41,634 nt of DNA, from contig CALVKH010000003.1 of assembly GCA_944332575.1 (NCBI GenBank), forward strand, positions 1 through 41,634, in the 5' to 3' direction. This DNA comes from an uncultured Bacilli bacterium. GTDB lineage: Bacteria > Bacillota_I > Bacilli_A > RF39 > UBA660. Position 1 is the first letter of the stretch. Every line of letters starts with the position of its first letter. The position numbers and the translations under genes are program-made. Positions 35,764 to 41,634 of this stretch are shown in pieces. The notes beneath the pieces were generated by a model, which was not told the DNA's origin, ran no database searches, and was given only the letters and a program-made list of their open reading frames with translations.

Positions 35764-37702
35764 CTATAATTTCTTCTTTAGTCATTTTGGTATAGCCTTT
35801 GATTCCTTTTTCTTTAGCTATCATTCTAAGTTCGGTCATACTATATGAGTCATAGTCTACCTCTTCTTTTGGCATTTCTTTATGTTCAACCAAATACTCG
35901 ATTTGTTCTTGTGTTAATGTTTCGTATTCTAATAAAGCTTCGGCGATAAGTTTTACTAAATCTTTATTTTCTTTTAATATCTCTTTTGCTTTCTTATAGC
36001 ACTCATCAATAATCTTGCGCATTTCTAAATCTATTTCATGTGCTACTTCATTAGAAAAATTACGACTTTTATTATAATCTCTTCCTAAGAATACTCCGCC
36101 CTCTTGTTGTTCTAATTGAACTGGTCCTAAATCACTCATACCATATTCAGTTACCATACTTCTTGCAATCTTAGTAGCTTTTTCGAAGTCATTATGAGCA
36201 CCAGTTGTGATTTCTCCAAAATTAAGTTCTTCTGATACACGTCCTCCTAGTAAACCAGTAATTCTCTCAAGCAATTCCTTTTTAGTAGAAGTGTATTTTT
36301 CTTCTTTTGGAATCATCATTGCATATCCACCGGCATAACTTCTAGGAATTATTGTTACTTTTTGAACATCGTTTGCATCATCTAATTTTAATCCTAATAC
36401 AACATGCCCTGCTTCATGATATGCAACCATTTTCTTTTCAGCTTCTGTATATTTTTTGCTTACTTTAGCAGGTCCCATTAAAACACGATCAGTAGCTTCA
36501 TCAATTTCACTCATAGTAATCATATCTTTATTTCTTCTAACAGCAAGTAATGCAGCTTCATTTAATAAGTTCTCTAGATCTGCACCACTAAATCCTGGAG
36601 TTCTTTTGGCTAAATTGTGTAATGTTACAGTAGGTGCTAAAACTTTATTTCTAGCATGAACTTGTAATATTTCTTCTCTACCTTTAATATCAGGTAAGTT
36701 TACTGTTACTTGTCTATCAAAACGACCAGGTCTAAGAAGGGCAGGATCCAATACATCAGCACGGTTAGTAGCTGCAATAATGATAATTCCCTCGTTTGCA
36801 CCGAATCCATCCATTTCAGTTAATAATTGGTTTAAAGTTTGCTCTCGTTCATCATGCCCTCCACCAAGACCTGTACCTCTTTGGCGACCAACAGCATCTA
36901 TTTCGTCAATGAAAATTAAACATGGCGCATTATGTTTTGCTTGTTTAAACATATCTCTTACACGTGATGCACCAACACCTACAAACAATTCAACAAAGTC
37001 AGATCCGCTTATATAATAGAACGGAACATTTGCTTCTCCAGCTACCGCTTTAGCTAATAATGTTTTACCTGTTCCTGGAGGTCCTACTAATAAAACTCCT
37101 TTCGGAATTCTAGCTCCTAATTTTTGGAAACGTTTAGGATTTTTTAAGAAATCAATTAATTCGCGAACTTCTTCTTTTTCCTCTTTTAATCCAGCAACAT
37201 CTTTAAAAGTCACTTTGTTTTTTTCATCATTTAACTTGGCCTTACTTTTACCAAAATCCATTGATTTACCAGCATTTCCCATTTGTCTTGAAAATAACCA
37301 AAATGCTCCACCAATTAAAATTACCATCGGTAATACATTTACTAAAATAAGTAAAAATGAACTAGATTCAGGATCAGCAACTGCTTCAACTTTGAATCCT
37401 AACTCTTCCTCACTAGATATAATTCTTTTAATTACTTCATCAGATAAAGGCGCTTTTACATAGAATGTTTCATTCTCATCATATCCTTTTATTTTACCAG
37501 TAATTTCATATATCTTAGCTCTTTCTCTCGGTACTATTTCTAACTCTGTAATATTTTCTTTATTTAATTCGTTGATAAATTGATCGTATGTAAAAGTATT
37601 TACTTTGACATTAACTACATTGAAAATATAAAATACAACTAATATTATTAATATTAAAAATACATACGGCAATAATCCTCTTTTTATGTTCTTTCTATTC
37701 AT
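35744..37702 (-). CDS. ftsH: ATP-dependent zinc metalloprotease FtsH with a Rho_N-like C-terminal tail
   Basis: 652 residues. Two membrane helices (about 11-30, 116-137) flank a small extracytoplasmic domain. The AAA module has Walker A GPPGTGKT (207-214), Walker B LIFIDEID (262-269) and the second region of homology [20 protein letters not shown] with its Arg fingers; [11 protein letters not shown] lines the pore. The zinc site is HEAGH (429-433). FtsH degrades membrane and regulatory proteins. The last 34 residues (619-652: [20 protein letters not shown] then [12 protein letters not shown]) look like a Rho_N/SAP-type helix-extended-loop-helix and are not part of standard FtsH. Follows tilS by 13 bases, as in B. 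subtilis except that hprT is missing between them. Confidence 0.97.
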   Translation of the reverse strand: MNRKNIKRGLLPYVFLILIILVVFYIFNVVNVKVNTFTYDQFINELNKENITELEIVPRERAKIYEITGKIKGYDENETFYVKAPLSDEVIKRIISSEEELGFKVEAVADPESSSFLLILVNVLPMVILIGGAFWLFSRQMGNAGKSMDFGKSKAKLNDEKNKVTFKDVAGLKEEKEEVRELIDFLKNPKRFQKLGARIPKGVLLVGPPGTGKTLLAKAVAGEANVPFYYISGSDFVELFVGVGASRVRDMFKQAKHNAPCLIFIDEIDAVGRQRGTGLGGGHDEREQTLNQLLTEMDGFGANEGIIIIAATNRADVLDPALLRPGRFDRQVTVNLPDIKGREEILQVHARNKVLAPTVTLHNLAKRTPGFSGADLENLLNEAALLAVRRNKDMITMSEIDEATDRVLMGPAKVSKKYTEAEKKMVAYHEAGHVVLGLKLDDANDVQKVTIIPRSYAGGYAMMIPKEEKYTSTKKELLERITGLLGGRVSEELNFGEITTGAHNDFEKATKIARSMVTEYGMSDLGPVQLEQQEGGVFLGRDYNKSRNFSNEVAHEIDLEMRKIIDECYKKAKEILKENKDLVKLIAEALLEYETLTQEQIEYLVEHKEMPKEEVDYDSYSMTELRMIAKEKGIKGYTKMTKEEIIEELKKL

Positions 37703-37715
37703 AAAATCCTCCTTG

Positions 37716-39041
37716 TTAATTATATTTTAATATTATATCATAAGTTTCATATTTTTGCTTAGAAAATTTAGACTTTTTTATTCCAGGAATCCAAAGAATA
37801 TTTCCTTTGCTATCTACTACTACGGGCCACTCATCTCTTAACGCTTTTGAAACTTTAGCATCTATAAATATATCTTTTAATTTTTTGGTACCATTTACTT
37901 TTTTTAATTTCATTTTATCGCCTAGACGCCTAGTTCTGACATATAAAGGTAAAGTTATTTCCTCAGATAATAATCGACAAACATTATTATCATTTTTACT
38001 TTCTTCTTTAACTATCTTTATGTAATGATTATTTGGAAGATCAACTCGTTCACTGATTTCTATTTCATAATCATTTATATATTCTATCTCTTGAACAATT
38101 TTTAATGCATTATATTCCTTAAGCGCTTTATAATTACCAGGTAGACTAATGATACCATTAGGACGTTTAGATTTCATTAAATTAATAATAGATAAAACAT
38201 GGGTCATATTAATTTGATTTAAATCATCATTGTACTTTTCTTCCAAAATATAAAACACAATTTTTTTTTGGATTAAATCATCTTCTTCCATAAATTTATC
38301 TATATTGATAATATCATTATCATAAATTTGTTTTATTTTCCTTTTTAATTCTTTATTAATATAATTATTATATTCTATTAATGTATCGCTAAATTTTATA
38401 AACTTTTCATGAACCATTGGATCTTCTTTCTTTAAAAAAGGTAATATTTCCATACGATATCTATTCCTTGTATATTTATCTTTAAAATTGGAACTATCAA
38501 GTACAAAAGGAATTTCATTTTGTTTATCAAACATTAAAAGATCATCTTTAGTAACAAAAACTAGTGGTCTTACTATAGTATAAGTATCTTTCTCTATCTT
38601 TTTTTCAAAGCCAGAATATCCTTTTAAAGTAGATCCCCTTACTATTCTCATAAGTATAGTTTCAATTAAGTCATCACCATGATGAGCAGTCATAAGATAA
38701 TTTGCTTGATATTTTTTTACAAGGTCATCAAAAAATTGATATCTTATTTTTCTTGCTTCATTGTGAAAATTATCATCCCCATATTTTTCAATAGTCATCG
38801 CTTCAAATGCAATATTATTTTGTTCGCAGTATTCTTTTAAGAATTGTTCTTCTGCCTTACTTTCTTTTCTAATATTATGATTAACATGGGCACATATCAA
38901 TGATAAATTTATTTTTTTTCTTATTTCTTGTAAAACATACAATAAAGCCATTGAATCAGGGCCACCAGAACATCCGATTACAACTATATCATTATCATGT
39001 AATTTTATTTCATTAACTAAATAATCAAAAACTCTATCCAA
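37716..39041 (-). CDS. tilS: tRNA(Ile) lysidine synthetase TilS
   Basis: About 441 residues. PP-loop SGGPDSMALL (ATP pyrophosphatase) is at about 25-34; further conserved pieces are CAHVNHNIR, NFHNEARKIRYQFFDDL, TAHHGDDLIETILMRIVRGS and the basic C-terminal domain (RRLGDKMKLKKVNGTKKLKDIFID). TilS makes lysidine at C34 of the CAU-anticodon tRNA-Ile so that it reads AUA, a codon used heavily in this window. Start: TTG 39041, about 8 bases after AGGTGG, is preferred. The two in-frame GTGs at 39050-39053 coincide with that ribosome site. Lies between divIC and ftsH. Confidence 0.95.
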   Translation of the reverse strand: MDRVFDYLVNEIKLHDNDIVVIGCSGGPDSMALLYVLQEIRKKINLSLICAHVNHNIRKESKAEEQFLKEYCEQNNIAFEAMTIEKYGDDNFHNEARKIRYQFFDDLVKKYQANYLMTAHHGDDLIETILMRIVRGSTLKGYSGFEKKIEKDTYTIVRPLVFVTKDDLLMFDKQNEIPFVLDSSNFKDKYTRNRYRMEILPFLKKEDPMVHEKFIKFSDTLIEYNNYINKELKRKIKQIYDNDIINIDKFMEEDDLIQKKIVFYILEEKYNDDLNQINMTHVLSIINLMKSKRPNGIISLPGNYKALKEYNALKIVQEIEYINDYEIEISERVDLPNNHYIKIVKEESKNDNNVCRLLSEEITLPLYVRTRRLGDKMKLKKVNGTKKLKDIFIDAKVSKALRDEWPVVVDSKGNILWIPGIKKSKFSKQKYETYDIILKYN

Positions 39042-39107
39042 TATGATCACCACCTAACATTTTAACCAAAATAATAATATTTAGCAATATATTATTCTAT
39101 CACATCA

Positions 39108-39135
39108 AGAAAAAAAGAGCATTATTTTTCGCTCT
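39108..39135 (-). terminator. Terminator at the end of divIC
   Basis: Stem AGAGC (39116-39120) / GCTCT (39131-39135), 10-base loop containing the divIC TAA, then seven T with one C on the minus strand. Short stem but strong U-tract; tilS would need partial read-through or its own promoter. Confidence 0.6.
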
Positions 39136-39442
39136 CTTCAGGAATTCTTATAATATATTCGCCGTTTTTAGAATAAAAGTATTTTTCTCTTAAATATCTA
39201 GCTATATATTCTGGATCTTGCAATCGTTCTACATCAATAGTTAATTCTTCTTCTTCTTCTTTTAATGCTAAAATTTTGTCCTCTAATTCTTGTTTTTCTT
39301 TGTATTTGTCATAAATATTTATCCATACTTTGGTAATCGTAGTCAAAATACCTCCAATGATAAAAAGGCAAGCTATTCCAAAGACAATTACTCTAAACGT
39401 TTGTTTTTTCGCTTTTTTACGTATCATTTTATTACTAGCCAT
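39122..39442 (-). CDS. divIC: Septum formation initiator, DivIC/FtsB family
   Basis: 106 residues. Basic cytoplasmic start (MIRKKAKKQTFR), one membrane helix about 18-38 (VIVFGIACLFIIGGILTTI), then an extracellular coiled coil (YDKYKEKQELEDKILALKEE) and the closing DPEYIARYLREKYFYSKNGE typical of DivIC/FtsB/FtsL-associated proteins. It forms the DivIB-FtsL-DivIC complex that activates septal peptidoglycan synthesis. ATG 39442 follows AGGTGATAAA. Promoter upstream; position next to tilS-ftsH matches Bacilli. Confidence 0.92.
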   Translation of the reverse strand: MASNKMIRKKAKKQTFRVIVFGIACLFIIGGILTTITKVWINIYDKYKEKQELEDKILALKEEEEELTIDVERLQDPEYIARYLREKYFYSKNGEYIIRIPEESEK

Positions 39443-39466
39443 TTTATCACCTACCTATCCTATTTA

Positions 39467-39494
39467 ACTATATCATTAGTAGCAAAATAGTCAA
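39467..39494 (-). promoter_or_regulatory. Promoter of divIC
   Basis: TTGACT (39489-39494), 16-base spacer ending in TGA, TATAGT (39467-39472), minus strand. An 11-bp direct repeat TATTTAACTAT (plus strand, 39461-39471 and 39497-39507) flanks it. Confidence 0.6.
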
Positions 39495-39519
39495 GTTATT
39501 TAACTATGTTAATTGCTGT

Positions 39520-39540
39520 ATTTACATAATTTATGTAAAT
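39520..39540. repeat. Palindrome at the end of the surface-protein gene
   Basis: ATTTACATA (39520-39528), spacer ATT, TATGTAAAT (39532-39540), ending directly at the stop codon of the surface-protein gene. No U-run follows, so it is a poor intrinsic terminator; it may stabilise the mRNA 3' end or bind a protein. Confidence 0.4.
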
Positions 39541-41634
39541 TTAAGGTAATTGATAAGTTAAGCAAGCACTACCTTTACAATACGCTGAAGCTCCAAAGTA
39601 ATAATTACTGTTTTTTATACAATTCTCTGCTTTTGTTGTATTTTTTATATTAGATTCAGTTGAAGATATATTAAAAATTGTTAATAAATTCTCTGTTTGA
39701 TTTCCAGCATAGTCCGTTGCATAATATTGAGTCACACCAATATTGTATCCTGTACAACCAGAGTAACGAGAAGCAGTAGCACCATGAGTACCACTTCCAT
39801 TTACGTCTGATTGTGAAGTAAGTCCCCAACTATGATGGTTTTTCAAAGCATCATATGTTCCAGCTCCAAATCTATGTTTAGAATCATTCCAATTTATTCT
39901 GCTTATACTATCAGCATTTGTATAATGTGAAACTGAATATGTACCTTGTCCGTCCCATATTTTAAATTCATAACAAGTAATATTCTCTCTTTTGTTATAT
40001 AACGCTGAACTTCCCTGTCCTCCTTTAGCAGTAGGATAAATTTTTGTTCCGTTTTCTAATTCACAATATAAATTATAAATAGTCTGATAATCTTGTCCAT
40101 TAGTTGTATTATACAGTTGCCACATTCTATCTATATCTAGAGCTGGTGTATACGGTGCAGTATTATCTCTTTTTACTGTTATTCTACATGTAGCAGTATT
40201 ACCTGCATTGTCCCTTACATATCCTGTATATGAACTTCCTGTTGTATCTGATGATAATGTTCTTGTTGCTCCATTGGTATAACTTCCTACTCCTGCTACA
40301 TCTACTCCACTTTTTACACTACCATTATCACTACTACTTGCTATAGAAATTGTTACCGTTCCTTTATACCATCCATTATTTCCTTGTGTTCCGCTTGCTT
40401 TTAACGTACAACTTGGATCCGTCTTATCTATACGAATATAAGTAGATTTTACTGTGCAATTTCCTGCTTTATCACATACTCTTAAATATGCTAATTGATT
40501 TCTTTCAGATGAAAATGTTGTCGTCGTAAATCTTGTCGTTGCTGTACCTGCATATTTTGTAAAACTTCTATTATCGTAACTATATGCATAACTATCTAGT
40601 CCTGACCAACTATCACTTCCTGTTAATGTTAACCTAAATGATTCGTTTGTCCAATTTCCACCTGTCGGATTGCTTATGCTTAATGTTGGAGCCGTCTTAT
40701 CTATACGAATATAAGTAGATTTTACTGTGCAATTTCCTGCTTTATCACATACTCTTAAATATGCTAATTGATTTCTTTCGGCTGAAAATAATGTTGTCGT
40801 AAATCTTGTCGTTGCTGTACCTGCATATTTTGTAAAATTATTATTATCATAACTATATGCATAACTATCTAGTCCTGACCCACTATCACTTCCTGTTAAT
40901 GTTAAACTAAATGATTCATTTGTCCAGTTTCCACTCGTCGGATTACTAATACTTAATGTTGGAGCCGTCTTATCTATTTTATTAATAGTGAAACTTATTC
41001 CATCTGATACATTCCCTACTTTATCTTTGATTCTTATTACTCCACTGGTATTACCACTATAACTTTTGATCTCTTCTTCTTGATAACTTACTCCATTATT
41101 ATAACTATATCCTTCTATCCCTGTTATTCTATCTTCCGCTTTTATATATACACTTACATCTTTATTCGTCCATACACTTGTTACAGTCTCTTCTTTTAAT
41201 ACTTCTACTTTCTCTATACTGCTTATTACACTACTGCTCCCTATATATATTGCTAACTCTTCATATTCCCCTTCTTCTATCTCTATTATTGCTCTATCTC
41301 TTCCTCTTACTATTCCTCCCCCTGTTTTTATATTTTTATCTGTTTCATCATATACATAACTTGTATAACTTCCTGTTACATTCTTATTAAAGTATATGAT
41401 TAGTCCTTTTACTTCTCCATACTTATCTATATTGTTTATCGTTAATCTTGTCCCACTTTTTGTACTATCTTCTTTTGGATATATCTCATACCCCATATTT
41501 ACTTCACCTTCTGGGGCACTATCATCTACTTTTACTTCTACACTACAGTATCCTTCATTCCCTACTTCATCTTTTACATATCCAAATACTGTTACTATTC
41601 CATTCCTTACCTCATATTCTTCTTTTCCATTATA
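39541..41634 (-). CDS. Large Ig-like-repeat extracellular protein, C-terminal part
   Basis: Partial: the frame is open to the right edge; 697 residues and the stop are visible, start and signal peptide lie outside. Several bacterial Ig-like modules occur in a row, each opening with IDKTAPTLSIS- or DNTAP-like strands and ending RVCDKAGNCTVKS or RDNAGNTATC, the 'D-x-AGN' signature of such adhesin/surface repeats. Two adjacent modules are almost identical (see repeat). The last ~210 residues form a different domain, rich in Tyr, Asn, Gly, Trp and Cys (RMWQLYNTTNGQDYQTIYNL; NHHSWGLTSQSDVNGSGTHG), ending CLTYQLP. No LPxTG motif or membrane anchor is present, so attachment, if any, is by another part or the protein is secreted. 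Function probably surface adhesion or assembly; not known. Confidence 0.85.
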   Translation of the reverse strand, partial: YNGKEEYEVRNGIVTVFGYVKDEVGNEGYCSVEVKVDDSAPEGEVNMGYEIYPKEDSTKSGTRLTINNIDKYGEVKGLIIYFNKNVTGSYTSYVYDETDKNIKTGGGIVRGRDRAIIEIEEGEYEELAIYIGSSSVISSIEKVEVLKEETVTSVWTNKDVSVYIKAEDRITGIEGYSYNNGVSYQEEEIKSYSGNTSGVIRIKDKVGNVSDGISFTINKIDKTAPTLSISNPTSGNWTNESFSLTLTGSDSGSGLDSYAYSYDNNNFTKYAGTATTRFTTTLFSAERNQLAYLRVCDKAGNCTVKSTYIRIDKTAPTLSISNPTGGNWTNESFRLTLTGSDSWSGLDSYAYSYDNRSFTKYAGTATTRFTTTTFSSERNQLAYLRVCDKAGNCTVKSTYIRIDKTDPSCTLKASGTQGNNGWYKGTVTISIASSSDNGSVKSGVDVAGVGSYTNGATRTLSSDTTGSSYTGYVRDNAGNTATCRITVKRDNTAPYTPALDIDRMWQLYNTTNGQDYQTIYNLYCELENGTKIYPTAKGGQGSSALYNKRENITCYEFKIWDGQGTYSVSHYTNADSISRINWNDSKHRFGAGTYDALKNHHSWGLTSQSDVNGSGTHGATASRYSGCTGYNIGVTQYYATDYAGNQTENLLTIFNISSTESNIKNTTKAENCIKNSNYYFGASAYCKGSACLTYQLP
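40421..40966 (-). repeat. Tandem 273-bp repeat, two units, encoding duplicated Ig-like domains
   Basis: Units 40421-40693 and 40694-40966, exactly 91 codons each, in frame. The protein copies differ at 7 of 91 residues by my reading (for example SDSGSG versus SDSWSG), and long stretches are identical at DNA level. A third, diverged boundary starts at 40967. Confidence 0.9.

Noticed and set aside
41178-41390. Plus-strand open frame of about 70 Leu-rich codons opposite the Ig-repeat gene.
   Set aside because: It is the complement of the purine-rich coding strand, which automatically yields Leu/Ser/Tyr codons. No ribosome site, and the minus-strand frame has clear domains.

Overview
The window reads as chromosomal DNA from a very AT-rich, walled, low-GC Gram-positive bacterium (Bacillota, class Bacilli in the broad sense). 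Gene content and order match Bacilli: secE-nusG-rplK-rplA-rplJ-rplL-ybxB-rpoB-rpoC, uvrB/uvrA-yvlD-lgt-trxB, ftsE-ftsX, divIC-tilS-ftsH and dusB-lysS. TGA is an ordinary stop codon: lgt, ftsX and ybxB end in TGA, and prfB keeps its in-frame TGA frameshift site. This excludes the code-4 Mycoplasma/Spiroplasma group. Lgt, DivIC, FtsEX and a secreted M23 hydrolase argue for a cell wall. RpoB has Asn at the Rif-pocket position (E. coli 526), a residue I associate with Mollicutes and relatives. My best guess is a host-associated lineage near Erysipelotrichia, RF39 or Acholeplasma-like Bacilli; this is inference. No tRNA, rRNA, CRISPR array, insertion sequence or prophage was found. No gene-free stretch exceeds 300 bases.

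Layout, left to right; every gene except mscL is on the minus strand. 1-1303: start of a polysaccharide flippase (cut by the window edge) and divergent mscL, sharing a 110-bp double-promoter region with a palindrome. 1314-14402: transcription/translation block secE-nusG-(ImmA-like protein), rplK-rplA, rplJ-rplL, a membrane-anchored unknown, ybxB, rpoB-rpoC. It carries two L1-type leader motifs and one L10 leader. 14431-22876: tight seven-gene operon uvrB - radical SAM/SPASM - yqeG - uvrA - yvlD - lgt - trxB, with a LexA-like box ahead of uvrB. 22993-25783: ftsE-ftsX-M23 hydrolase, a cell-wall cleavage module. 25852-28678: prfB (with +1 frameshift) and two YitT paralogues. 28721-32579: clpC and a YfcC-type transporter. 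32611-35729: dusB-RDD-lysS. 35731-39494: divIC, tilS, ftsH. 39541-41634: the C-terminal part of a large Ig-repeat surface protein, running off the right edge.

Most of the window is conserved housekeeping. I found no clear new multi-gene system. The points most worth a second look are: a Rho_N/SAP-like tail on FtsH; a degenerate ImmA/IrrE-like gene in the nusG operon; paired L1 leaders before rplK and rplA; a radical SAM/SPASM enzyme translationally coupled to uvrB; altered NADPH-site motifs in TrxB; terminators that contain or touch stop codons at seven gene ends; and a recent 273-bp domain duplication in the surface protein.
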